Shown: positions 54,201 to 62,632, counted from the first letter of the stretch. The stretch: DNA of 64,000 nt from Lachnospiraceae bacterium (GCA_028689585.1 JAQVCW010000017.1:1-64000); one strand, 5' to 3'. Notes: generated by a model from the sequence alone, not told the origin. Made by a program: numbers and translations.

Positions 54201-55244
54201 ATGGAGATGGCAGAAGAGAACTTAAATAAAAAAAGGCATACGAAATACCGGTATTACGGTTCCTTTCTGATTCTGGCACTGCTGCTGGTGATTTTGTTTT
54301 TATGGAATATTAATTCCGGCAGCATTTCCATTTCGGTGCCGGAGATCTTCCGGATTATTTTTCAGCAAAAGGGAGAGGAAACGGCCATGAATATTATCTG
54401 GCAGATCCGGCTTCCCCGTATCCTGTCCGCAATCCTGCTGGGCGGGGCGCTGTCCGTTTCCGGATTTCTGCTCCAGACCTTCTTTCATAATCCGATTGCA
54501 GGCCCCTTTGTGCTGGGAATTTCCTCCGGAGCCAAGCTGGTGGTGGCGCTGGTTATGATCTTTTTGCTGGGACGGGGATGGACGGTCAGCTCCTGGGCAC
54601 TGATTCTGGCCGCTTTCCTGGGCTCGATGGTATCCATGGGATTTGTGCTGCTGGTATCTAAAAAGGTGCATCAGATGTCCATGCTGGTGATCAGCGGAGT
54701 TATGATCGGCTATATCTGCTCTGCAATTACGGATTTTGTGGTCACCTTTGCAGATGATTCGAATATTGTAAATCTTCATAACTGGTCCCTGGGGAGTTTC
54801 TCCGGAATGACCTGGGAGAATGTGGAGGTAATGGCCATGATTGTGCTGGCCGGAGTGATCGCAGCTTTTTTTCTCTCAAAGCCCATGGGGGCATTTCAAC
54901 TGGGGGAGGCGTATGCTCAGAATATGGGAGTCAACGTCGCCCTGTTCCGGGTAATGCTGATCCTGCTTTCCAGCATTTTATCTGCCTGCGTCACCGCCTT
55001 TGCCGGACCCATCTCCTTTGTGGGAATTGCGGTTCCCCATCTGGTGAAAAGTATATTAAAAACAGCGAAGCCGCTGCTGGTCATTCCTGCCTGCTTCCTG
55101 GGCGGAGCCGTGTTCTGCCTGTTCTGCGATATGATCGCAAGGACGGTATTTGCACCGTCGGAATTGAGCATCAGCTCCGTGACCGCAGTATTTGGCGCAC
55201 CCGTGGTGATTTTTATCATGATAAAACGTCAGAAATTAAACTGA
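54201..55244 (+). CDS. FecCD/BtuC-family ABC permease
   Basis: The membrane component of the uptake system, about ten helices in 347 residues. Family motifs: IRLPRILSAILLGGALSVSG near 67-86, FLLQTFFHNPIAGPFVLGIS near 87-106, GVMIGYICSAITDF near 166, HNWSLGSFSGMTWENV near 193, and GPISFVGIAVPHLVKSIL near 270-287, the last being the coupling-helix region that contacts the ATPase. ATG 54201 follows GGAAAGGAAG. Its stop TGA (55242-55244) is already part of hairpin repeat copy E. BtuC- and FecCD-type transporters share this fold, so the substrate rests on the riboswitch context. Confidence 0.9.
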   Translation: MEMAEENLNKKRHTKYRYYGSFLILALLLVILFLWNINSGSISISVPEIFRIIFQQKGEETAMNIIWQIRLPRILSAILLGGALSVSGFLLQTFFHNPIAGPFVLGISSGAKLVVALVMIFLLGRGWTVSSWALILAAFLGSMVSMGFVLLVSKKVHQMSMLVISGVMIGYICSAITDFVVTFADDSNIVNLHNWSLGSFSGMTWENVEVMAMIVLAGVIAAFFLSKPMGAFQLGEAYAQNMGVNVALFRVMLILLSSILSACVTAFAGPISFVGIAVPHLVKSILKTAKPLLVIPACFLGGAVFCLFCDMIARTVFAPSELSISSVTAVFGAPVVIFIMIKRQKLN

Positions 55245-55296
55245 CATGCAGCGTCAGTCCATTTGCCGGAGGCAAATTCAGGATGGACTGATGTTC
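55242..55296 (+). repeat. Dispersed hairpin repeat, copy E (best preserved)
   Basis: TGACATGCAGCG, then TCAGTCCATTTGCC-GGA-GGCAAATT and GGATGGACTGATGTTC. Outer stem CAGTCCAT/ATGGACTG and inner stem TTTGCC/GGCAAA are both perfect. It begins in the permease stop codon and ends 17 bases before the next start. Confidence 0.9.
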
Positions 55297-55313
55297 AAAT
55301 AAAGGATAAAAAG

Positions 55314-56411
55314 ATGAAAAACAAATGTTATTTTTATACTGATAAAATGACGGTGGGGTATGATGGAAAGCCGCTCATAAAAGAAATTAAAATAGAACTG
55401 CTGCGGGGACAGATCCTTACGCTGATCGGTCCAAACGGTGCCGGCAAATCCACTATTTTAAAAAGTATCACGAAACAATTAAAAATTCTGGGAGGCTGTG
55501 TCTATCTGGATCAGAAACAGATGAAGGAACTGTCCGGAAAGGAGACCGCCAGAAAGATGGCAGTGGTCCTTACTGACCGGATGAAGCCGGAGCTGATGAC
55601 CTGTGAGGATGTGGTGGCGGCAGGCCGCTATCCCTATACCGGAAGCCTGGGGATCTTAAATGAGGAGGACCGGGCGAAAACAAGAGAGGCCCTGGAACTG
55701 GTGCAGGCTCTAGAGCTGGCTGACCGGGATTTTTCGGCAATCAGTGACGGTCAGAAGCAGCGGATCCTTCTGGCGAGAGCGATCTGCCAGGAGCCGGAGA
55801 TGATTGTGCTGGACGAGCCCACCTCATTCCTGGATATTCGCCACAAGCTGGAATTTCTCAGCATCTTAAAAAAACTGGTGCGGGAAAGACAGGTCGCGGT
55901 GGTGATGTCGCTTCATGAACTGGATCTGGCCCAGAAAATATCGGATCTGATCATCTGCATTAAGGGCGAATACGTGGACAAAAGCGGAACTCCGGAAGAA
56001 ATCTTTACGGACGATTATATCAGCAGCCTGTATGAAATCAAAAAAGGAAGCTATCATTCGAATTTCGGATGCGTGGAGCTTCCGGCTCCTTCGGGAAAAC
56101 CGGAGGTGTTCGTGATCGCGGGGGGCGGCAGCGGCATTTCCTGTTACCGCCGTCTGCAAAGAGAGGGAATTCCCTTTATTACCGGTGTCCTGCATGAAAA
56201 TGATATTGATTATGAAGCGGCCAGAACTCTGGCCTGTGAAGTTATCGCAGAGAGTGCTTTCGAGCCGGTCAGTGAGGCACATTATATCGCCGCTCTTGAA
56301 AAAATGAAGCAGTGCAGAGAAGTAAAATGCTGTCTGGATCATTTCGGGACAGGGAATGCGGCGAATCAAAGGCTTCTGGCGGAGGCGGAAAAACAGGGGA
56401 AATTAATATAG
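55314..56411 (+). CDS. ABC transporter ATPase (BtuD/FecE-like) with C-terminal extra domain
   Basis: The ATPase of the uptake system. ATG 55314 follows AAAGGA; the frame to 55263 runs through the repeat. Of 365 residues the first about 255 are a complete ABC domain: Walker A GPNGAGKST near 39-47, Q-loop region, signature ISDGQKQRILLARAI near 142-156, Walker B MIVLDEPTSFLD near 162-173, and switch His in MSLHELDLAQ near 198. The remaining about 105 residues are an added domain beginning EVFVIAGGGSGISCYRRLQ, with a glycine-rich Rossmann-like loop and a C-terminal ANQRLLAEAEKQGKL helix; I do not recognise it. A hairpin repeat separates it from the permease gene and another from hemA. Confidence 0.88.
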   Translation: MKNKCYFYTDKMTVGYDGKPLIKEIKIELLRGQILTLIGPNGAGKSTILKSITKQLKILGGCVYLDQKQMKELSGKETARKMAVVLTDRMKPELMTCEDVVAAGRYPYTGSLGILNEEDRAKTREALELVQALELADRDFSAISDGQKQRILLARAICQEPEMIVLDEPTSFLDIRHKLEFLSILKKLVRERQVAVVMSLHELDLAQKISDLIICIKGEYVDKSGTPEEIFTDDYISSLYEIKKGSYHSNFGCVELPAPSGKPEVFVIAGGGSGISCYRRLQREGIPFITGVLHENDIDYEAARTLACEVIAESAFEPVSEAHYIAALEKMKQCREVKCCLDHFGTGNAANQRLLAEAEKQGKLI

Positions 56412-56463
56412 CGCATGGAATTCAAATGTGCTATTATATTCGGAGCATAACCCAGAGAAAACC

Positions 56464-56519
56464 TGACATGCAGCGTCAGCCTATTTGCCGCAGGAAAATT
56501 TCAGGATGGGCAGATGTTC
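56464..56519 (+). repeat. Dispersed hairpin repeat, copy F
   Basis: TGACATGCAGCG, then TCAGCCTATTTGCC-GCA-GGAAAATT and GGATGGGCAGATGTTCC. The inner stem is weakened by one change; the outer stem mostly holds. It ends 56 bases before the hemA start, more than in the other copies. Confidence 0.85.
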
Positions 56520-56575
56520 CAGATAATAAGGCCGGGCGGCCATAATTTTGATAAAAGATAAAAGGCGGTTTTAAT

Positions 56576-57847
56576 ATGAGTATACAAATGGCAGGAATTG
56601 ATCACAGCAGAGCAGGGATTGATGTAAGGAGCATATTTTCTTTTACAAAGAAAAATATGGAAGCTGCGTTCGAAGACTGGAAAACCAGAGAGGAGATAGA
56701 AGGCTGCGTCCTGCTGTCTACCTGCAACCGGATGGAGCTGTGGGTGAGCACGAAGAACGGGTGCAGCTTGTCACTGGTGGATGAATTATGTGAAAAAAAG
56801 GGAGCTCTTCCGGAAACATACAGACCATATTTTGCAGAACGGGAGGGCAGGGAGGCAGTGGAGCATCTGTTCCGGCTGGCCGGCGGTCTGGAGTCCCGTA
56901 TCCTGGGAGAGGATCAGATTATCACACAGGTAAAAGAGGCATTGGCATTTGCCAGAGAGCAGTATATGGCAGACAAGGTTCTGGAAGTGCTGTTTCGCCT
57001 GGCAGTGACTGCCGGAAAAAAAGTGAAGACGGAGGTGACGCTGTCCACAGCCAGCCAGTCCGTGATCCATCAGGCGATCGAGGTGCTTCACAGGGAAGGC
57101 TATGAGGTATCGGGCAAGAAATGCATGGTGATCGGCAACGGTGCCATGGGAAGGCTGACCGCCTCCACCCTGCAGAATCAGGGAGCCGATGTGACCGTGA
57201 CGGTACGCCAGTACCGCAGTGGTCTGGTGGATATTCCGGAAAACTGCAAACGGATCAATTATGGGGACCGGATGGAACTGTTTCGCCAGTGTGACTTGGT
57301 GGTGAGCGCTACCTCCAGCCCCAATTATACGATAAAGACCCAGCAGGTACAGGAAATACAGGTGGATCACCCGGTGCTGATCATTGATCTGGCGGTGCCC
57401 AGGGATGTGGAAGCCACGGTAGCAAAGCTGCCCAATATGACCGTCTATGACATTGACTACTTTCAGGTGGATATTCAGAATGCAAGGGTAAAGGAGAACA
57501 TCGCCAGAGCCGAAGAAATTCTGCAAAAGCAGCAGGAAGAGTTTTACGACTGGTATGAATGCCGGAATGTGGTTCCCAGGATTCAGCGGATTAAGGAAAG
57601 CGCTGCAAGGGATCTGGAGCTTCGTTTGACAAAGGTTCTTAGAAATCTTCCGCTGGAGATGGGAGACAGCGACAACCTCGGGGAACAGATTGACACAGCG
57701 GCGGTGAAGATGATGAATAAGCTGCTGTTTGGACTGCGGGATGAAGTGTCAGGTGACGCTTTTCGGGAATGTCTGCAGGCGATGGAGCGTATTTTTGGAA
57801 CAGAGGAAATTCACTGTGAAAAGGTGAGGATTGGAAGCTATGAATAA
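56576..57847 (+). CDS. hemA: Glutamyl-tRNA reductase
   Basis: HemA reduces glutamyl-tRNA to glutamate-1-semialdehyde, the first step of tetrapyrrole synthesis by the C5 pathway. The 423 residues contain GIDHSRAGIDVRSIFSFT near 6-23, the active-site Cys in LLSTCNRMELW near 47-57, GGLESRILGEDQIITQVKEA near 102-121, the NADPH-binding VIGNGAMGRLTASTLQ near 185-200, and DLAVPRDVEATV near 269-280. The start follows AAAAGGCGG. Start and stop overlap: hemC begins in the last codons. Without any later heme gene here, its product presumably goes to cobalamin. Confidence 0.96.
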   Translation: MSIQMAGIDHSRAGIDVRSIFSFTKKNMEAAFEDWKTREEIEGCVLLSTCNRMELWVSTKNGCSLSLVDELCEKKGALPETYRPYFAEREGREAVEHLFRLAGGLESRILGEDQIITQVKEALAFAREQYMADKVLEVLFRLAVTAGKKVKTEVTLSTASQSVIHQAIEVLHREGYEVSGKKCMVIGNGAMGRLTASTLQNQGADVTVTVRQYRSGLVDIPENCKRINYGDRMELFRQCDLVVSATSSPNYTIKTQQVQEIQVDHPVLIIDLAVPRDVEATVAKLPNMTVYDIDYFQVDIQNARVKENIARAEEILQKQQEEFYDWYECRNVVPRIQRIKESAARDLELRLTKVLRNLPLEMGDSDNLGEQIDTAAVKMMNKLLFGLRDEVSGDAFRECLQAMERIFGTEEIHCEKVRIGSYE

Positions 57848-58739
57848 AAAAGTGATAATCGGAAGCAGAGAGAGCCGGCTGGCAGTCATTCAAAGCCGGA
57901 TGGTACAGGAATATATCAAAGAGAAGCATCCGGGGATGGAAGTGGAGCTTCTGACCATGAAGACTACCGGGGATAAGATCCTGGACCGGACTCTGGATAA
58001 AATCGGCGGAAAAGGACTGTTTGTCAAAGAACTGGATCAGGCTCTGCTGGAGGGGCGCAGTCTGCTGTCCGTGCATAGCCTGAAGGATATGCCAATGGAG
58101 CTGCCAAAGGAACTTCCTGTGATCGCGTACTCGAAAAGAGAGGATCCAAGGGATGTGCTGGTTTTGCCAAAGGGCACGGAGAAAAGAGATGAGAGCCTTC
58201 CCATCGGATCTTCCAGTCTGCGCCGGATCCTGCAGTTGAAGGAACTGTTTCCAAATGCTGAATTTCTGCCGGTGAGGGGAAATCTTCAAACACGGCTGAG
58301 AAAGCTGGATGAGGGACAGTATGGCGCATTGGTGCTGGCGGCGGCGGGATTGAAGCGGCTGGGCATGGAAGAGCGGATCAGCCGCTATTTTTCGGTGGAA
58401 GAGGTGATTCCGGCAGCCGGTCAGGGAATCTTATCCGTCCAGGGACGTCTGGGAGAGCAGTATGATTTCCTGGCAGGCTGGCAGGATGAGGACAGCCGGT
58501 GCGCGGCACTGGCAGAGCGGGCCTTTGTGCGGGCATTGGATGGAGGCTGCAGCTCTCCGGTGGCGGCTCATGCCGTGATCGATGGAGATACCGTGAAGCT
58601 GACCGGTCTGTACTGCGAAGAAGAGACCGGAGCCTGGCAAAAGGGCAGCCTGCTAGGAAGCAGGGAAGAGGCGGAGAAGCTGGGAATGAAGCTGGCAGAG
58701 ATGCTCAGATACGAGGCAGAGAATGACAGAAAGGAATAG
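57840..58739 (+). CDS. hemC: Porphobilinogen deaminase (hydroxymethylbilane synthase)
   Basis: HemC joins four porphobilinogen units. ATG 57840 (MNKKVIIGSRESRLAVIQS) overlaps the hemA stop by 8 bases; the frame from 57831 would start with TTG without a site. The 299 residues have the typical GSRESRLAVIQ start, KTTGDKILDRTLDKIGGKGL near 42-61, FVKELDQALLEG near 62-73, HSLKDMPMELP near 79-89, and the cofactor-binding Cys in LDGGCSSPVAAHAV near 234-247. Full length. CobA-hemD begins within or just after its end. Confidence 0.96.
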   Translation: MNKKVIIGSRESRLAVIQSRMVQEYIKEKHPGMEVELLTMKTTGDKILDRTLDKIGGKGLFVKELDQALLEGRSLLSVHSLKDMPMELPKELPVIAYSKREDPRDVLVLPKGTEKRDESLPIGSSSLRRILQLKELFPNAEFLPVRGNLQTRLRKLDEGQYGALVLAAAGLKRLGMEERISRYFSVEEVIPAAGQGILSVQGRLGEQYDFLAGWQDEDSRCAALAERAFVRALDGGCSSPVAAHAVIDGDTVKLTGLYCEEETGAWQKGSLLGSREEAEKLGMKLAEMLRYEAENDRKE

Positions 58740-58746
58740 AGCGGAG

Positions 58747-60318
58747 ATGACAGGAAAAGTATGGCTTGTAGGCGCCGGACCGGGGGATCCCGGCTTATTC
58801 ACGCTAAAGGGAAAACAGGTGCTTGATCAGGCAGATGTGGTGGTATACGATGCGCTGGTAGGTCAGGGTGTTCTGGGCATGATCCCTTCTGCGGCAAAAA
58901 AGATCAATGTGGGAAAGCGGGCCAGCAATCATATCATGGCGCAGGAAGAAATCAACCGGGTGCTGCTGGAGGAAGCGATGCAGGGGCACAGAGTGGTGCG
59001 GCTGAAGGGGGGAGATCCCTTTCTGTTTGGCAGAGGCGGAGAAGAACTGGAGCTTTTGTGTGAGCATCAGATCCCCTTTGAAATCATTCCGGGCATCACC
59101 AGCGCGGTGGCAGTGCCTGCTTACAATGGAATACCGGTCACCCACAGAGATTTCTGCTCTTCGGTCCACATTGTGACAGGGCATAAGCGAAAAGGGGAAC
59201 CCTACAACATTGATTTTGAAGCGCTGGTAAAGACAAAAGGGACTCTGGTATTTCTCATGGGAATCGGAGCCCTGGAGGACATCTGCACCGGACTGATGGA
59301 AGCCGGGATGCAGCCGGATATGCCTGCGGCGGTGCTGCAGCAGGGAACCACCTCCGGGCAGAAGCGCATTGTAGCCACCATAAGCACCTTAAAAGAAGAA
59401 ACGGAGCGTCAGGGAGTGGAGACTCCGGCGATTATTGTGGTGGGGCAGGTGTGTATCCTGGCCGATAAATTCGGCTGGTATGAAAAAAAGCCCCTGGCAG
59501 GTTCCAAGATTCTGGTGACCAGACCGAAAGAACTGATTTCCGCCATGTCTGAGCGGCTGAGGGAACAGGGGGCTGAGGTATTGGAGCTTCCGGCCATCCG
59601 CACGGAGGCCATAGAACCCAATCCTGCGCTGGAGAACTGTCTGAAAAGGATAGAGAAATATGACTGGATCGTGTTTACCAGCCCCACCGGAGTCCGGATC
59701 TTTTTTGAGCAGATGAAGGGGAAATGCGATATCCGCAGGCTGGCGGGAGCCCGCTTTGCCGTGATCGGAAAGGGCACCGCAAAAGAGCTGGGAAAATGGA
59801 ATATTTCCCCGGATCTGATGCCGGAGGTATTTGATGGACGAAATCTGGGGGCGGCGCTGGCGAAGGCGGCAAAGCCGGGAGAATGGATCCTGATTCCCAG
59901 AGCGGCTCTGGGAACGGAAGAATTGACGGAGGAACTGAAGCGGCAGGAAACGAAGCAACAGGAGCTGGAACGGCAGGAAACGAAGCAGCCGGAGCTGCAG
60001 CCGAAAAAATTGCAGATAGAAGATATCGCCACCTATGAGACCAGATACGAAGCTTCCGAACTGATTGATGAGCGGGCGGAAATCGAAGCCGGAAGGATTG
60101 ATTATGCAGTATTTACCAGCGCATCTACGGTAAAAGGATTTGCAGAGGCAGCAGCCGGACTGGATTATTCCGCTGTCCGGGCGGTATGCATCGGAAAGCA
60201 GACGCAGGCGGCCGCAGAAAAACTGGGAATGCAGACCTGGGTGGCCAAAGAAGCCACCATGGATGCTGTGGCTGAACTTGTGGAGCATCTGGTGAGGAAC
60301 GGATCAGGTTCTCTATGA
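58747..60318 (+). CDS. Fusion of uroporphyrinogen-III C-methyltransferase and uroporphyrinogen-III synthase
   Basis: The N-terminal part (about 1-250, CobA/SUMT) makes precorrin-2; the C-terminal part (about 255-523, HemD) closes the ring. CobA motifs: KVWLVGAGPGDPGLFTLKG near 4-22, VRLKGGDPFLFGRGGEE near 84-100, and GITSAVAVPAYNGIPVTHR near 117-135. HemD motifs: KILVTRPKELISAMSERLRE near 255 and DWIVFTSPTGVRIFFEQM near 306. Within HemD, near residues 398-420, an in-frame 10-residue duplication (RQETKQQELE, RQETKQPELQ) forms a hydrophilic insertion. Such CobA-HemD fusions are common in Clostridia. ATG 58747 is favoured over 58723 because of AAAGGA ten bases upstream and the canonical MTGKVWLVGAG start. 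Confidence 0.94.
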   Translation: MTGKVWLVGAGPGDPGLFTLKGKQVLDQADVVVYDALVGQGVLGMIPSAAKKINVGKRASNHIMAQEEINRVLLEEAMQGHRVVRLKGGDPFLFGRGGEELELLCEHQIPFEIIPGITSAVAVPAYNGIPVTHRDFCSSVHIVTGHKRKGEPYNIDFEALVKTKGTLVFLMGIGALEDICTGLMEAGMQPDMPAAVLQQGTTSGQKRIVATISTLKEETERQGVETPAIIVVGQVCILADKFGWYEKKPLAGSKILVTRPKELISAMSERLREQGAEVLELPAIRTEAIEPNPALENCLKRIEKYDWIVFTSPTGVRIFFEQMKGKCDIRRLAGARFAVIGKGTAKELGKWNISPDLMPEVFDGRNLGAALAKAAKPGEWILIPRAALGTEELTEELKRQETKQQELERQETKQPELQPKKLQIEDIATYETRYEASELIDERAEIEAGRIDYAVFTSASTVKGFAEAAAGLDYSAVRAVCIGKQTQAAAEKLGMQTWVAKEATMDAVAELVEHLVRNGSGSL

Positions 60319-60362
60319 AAAAGGGTTCAGATGATAATAGAACAGAGGAAAGGATGAATATC

Positions 60363-61346
60363 ATGGAATTAGTGAAAAGACCGAGGAGAATCCGCGGAAG
60401 TGAGACATTGCGGAGGATGGTGCGGGAGACCAGAATGGATAAGGCCTCTTTGATTTATCCGATGTTTGTAATGGAGGGAAACGATATCCGGGAAGAAATT
60501 CCGTCTATGGAGGGACAGTACCGCTACAGTGTGGACTGCATGGGAGAGGAACTGGAGCAGCTTGTGAAGGCAGGTGTGAACAGTGTGATGCTGTTTGGCA
60601 TTCCGGCGGTGAAGGATGAAGTGGGCAGCGGAGCATATGACGAAAACGGTATTGTCCAGAGAGCGCTTCGGGAGGCAAAAAAGAGCTTTCCGGATCTGTA
60701 TCTGATTACCGATGTGTGCATGTGTGAATACACCTCCCACGGACACTGCGGTGTACTCTGCGGCCATTATGTGGACAATGATAAGACGCTGGAGCTGCTG
60801 GCAAAGACGGCTTTGTCCCATGTGGAGGCAGGTGCTGACATGGTGGCACCTTCGGATATGATGGATGGCCGGATCGCTGCAATTCGTCACATTCTGGATG
60901 AGAATGGTCACGTGGAGACACCGATCATGTCTTATGCGGTGAAATACGCCTCTGCATTTTACGGTCCGTTCCGGGATGCGGCAGGCAGCGCTCCTGCATT
61001 TGGTGACCGCAAAAGCTATCAGATGGATTTTCACAACCGCAGAGAAGGACTGAAGGAAGCACTTCTGGATGTGGAGGAAGGGGCGGATATCATTATGGTA
61101 AAGCCGGCCATGTCTTATCTGGATGTGGTCCGGGAAGTGGCGGATGCGATTACATTGCCGGTGGCATCCTACAGTGTCAGCGGAGAATATGCCATGGTAA
61201 AGGCGGCAGCGAAGATGGGCTGGATCGATGCAGAGAAGATCATCTGTGAAATGGCAGCTTCTGCATACCGGGCCGGCACGGATATCTATATCACCTATTT
61301 TGCAAAGGAACTGGCGAGATTCATGGATGAGGGGAGAATCGGATAA
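60363..61346 (+). CDS. hemB: Delta-aminolevulinic acid dehydratase (porphobilinogen synthase)
   Basis: HemB condenses two aminolevulinate molecules. ATG 60363 (MELVKRPRRIRGSETLRRMV) lies nine bases after GAGGAAAGG; ATG 60354 is too close to it. The 327 residues contain the zinc-type cysteine cluster in DVCMCEYTSHGHCG near 117-130, the first Schiff-base Lys in MSYAVKYASAFYGPF near 189-203, the second in IMVKPAMSYLDVV near 243-255, and KSYQMDFHNRREGLKEALLD near 217-236. Normal length. Its stop TAA overlaps the hemL ATG by one base, so the two are coupled. Confidence 0.96.
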   Translation: MELVKRPRRIRGSETLRRMVRETRMDKASLIYPMFVMEGNDIREEIPSMEGQYRYSVDCMGEELEQLVKAGVNSVMLFGIPAVKDEVGSGAYDENGIVQRALREAKKSFPDLYLITDVCMCEYTSHGHCGVLCGHYVDNDKTLELLAKTALSHVEAGADMVAPSDMMDGRIAAIRHILDENGHVETPIMSYAVKYASAFYGPFRDAAGSAPAFGDRKSYQMDFHNRREGLKEALLDVEEGADIIMVKPAMSYLDVVREVADAITLPVASYSVSGEYAMVKAAAKMGWIDAEKIICEMAASAYRAGTDIYITYFAKELARFMDEGRIG

Positions 61347-62626
61347 TGACAAAATCAGAAGAGCTTTTTAAACGCGCAGTCAGATGCATTCCGGGCGGGG
61401 TAAACAGTCCGGTGCGCGCGTTTGGCGCGGTGGGGGAGACTCCCCGGTTTATTGTCAGTGCAAAAGGAGACCGGATCCTTGATGCGGACGGCAATTCCTA
61501 TCTGGATTTTATCGGCTCCTGGGGCCCTATGATCCTTGGTCACAATCATCCCAAAGTGCTGGAGAGCGTAGTGCGGGCGGCGGGCAGCGGACTGAGCTTT
61601 GGCGCAGCTACAGAGATGGAAGTGATCATGGCAGAGCTGATCTGTGATATCGTGCCTTCCATTGAGATGGTCCGCATGGTAAATTCCGGTACGGAGGCCG
61701 TGATGAGCGCAGTCCGGACAGCGAGAGGATATACCGGAAGAAATAAAATCGTTAAATTTATGGGATGCTATCACGGCCATTCGGATGCCATGCTCGTAAA
61801 GGCGGGATCCGGTGTCATGACGCAGGGGATTCCGGACAGCGCCGGAGTACCGGCCGGCTGCACCGAAGATACCCTGTCTGCGGTCTACAATGATCTGGAC
61901 AGCGTAGAGACTTTATTTGAAGGGAATCCGGATCAGATCGCGGCGGTCATCGTGGAGCCGGTGGGAGCGAATATGGGAGTGGTGCCTCCGGCGAAGGGAT
62001 TTCTGGAAGGGCTGCGTGATCTGTGTACAAGATATGGCGCGCTGCTGATCTTTGACGAAGTGATCACGGGTTTTCGTCTGGCGCTGGATGGCGCCCAGGG
62101 ATATTTTGGCGTGCGCCCGGATCTGACCACGTTTGGAAAAATCATTGGCGGAGGAATGCCGGTGGGAGCGTATGGCGGAAAGCGGGAGGTCATGTCTATG
62201 GTGGCTCCGGTGGGACCGGTGTATCAGGCAGGAACCCTCAGCGGAAATCCCGTAGCCATGGCAGCAGGAATCACACAGTTGTCTATTTTGAAGGAGAATC
62301 CGGACATTTACCGGAAGCTGAATGAGAACGGGGACTGGTTTTATTCTGAGATAGCAGGGATTTTGAAAGAAGGAAACAGGGAGTGCCAGGTAAATCACAT
62401 TGGCTCCCTGGGCTGTGTCTTCTTCACAAAAGAGCCGGTGGTAAATTATGCTTCCGCCAAAACCTCCGATGTAAAAGAATATCGGAATTACTTTAAATTC
62501 ATGCTGGAGCATGGAATTTATCTTGCACCGGCCCAGTTCGAAGCCATGTTCCTTTCGGCCGCTCATACCAGAGCGGACCTGGAAGAAGCGCTGGATGCAG
62601 TACGGGCTTACGTAAGAGAAAAATGA
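61346..62626 (+). CDS. hemL: Glutamate-1-semialdehyde 2,1-aminomutase
   Basis: HemL isomerises glutamate-1-semialdehyde to 5-aminolevulinate with pyridoxamine phosphate. The 426 residues include PGGVNSPVRAFGAVGETPRF near 13-32, GSWGPMILGHNHP near 52-64, VNSGTEAVMSAVRTARGYTG near 112-131, FDEVITGFRLALDGAQGYF near 236-254, and the PLP-binding Lys in TFGKIIGGGMPVGAYGGKRE near 261-280. Full length. It is the last gene of the run that begins at the second riboswitch. A GAGGGTAT / ATACCCTC inverted repeat follows at 62633-62666. Confidence 0.96.
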   Translation: MTKSEELFKRAVRCIPGGVNSPVRAFGAVGETPRFIVSAKGDRILDADGNSYLDFIGSWGPMILGHNHPKVLESVVRAAGSGLSFGAATEMEVIMAELICDIVPSIEMVRMVNSGTEAVMSAVRTARGYTGRNKIVKFMGCYHGHSDAMLVKAGSGVMTQGIPDSAGVPAGCTEDTLSAVYNDLDSVETLFEGNPDQIAAVIVEPVGANMGVVPPAKGFLEGLRDLCTRYGALLIFDEVITGFRLALDGAQGYFGVRPDLTTFGKIIGGGMPVGAYGGKREVMSMVAPVGPVYQAGTLSGNPVAMAAGITQLSILKENPDIYRKLNENGDWFYSEIAGILKEGNRECQVNHIGSLGCVFFTKEPVVNYASAKTSDVKEYRNYFKFMLEHGIYLAPAQFEAMFLSAAHTRADLEEALDAVRAYVREK

Positions 62627-62632
62627 TAATAA

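Noticed and set aside
55263..55313. Longer N-termini for the ABC ATPase, the binding lipoprotein (52454) and CbiL (25946)
   Set aside because: The extra codons are translations of the dispersed hairpin repeat; proper ribosome-binding sites lie after it, and the family N-termini begin at the later starts.
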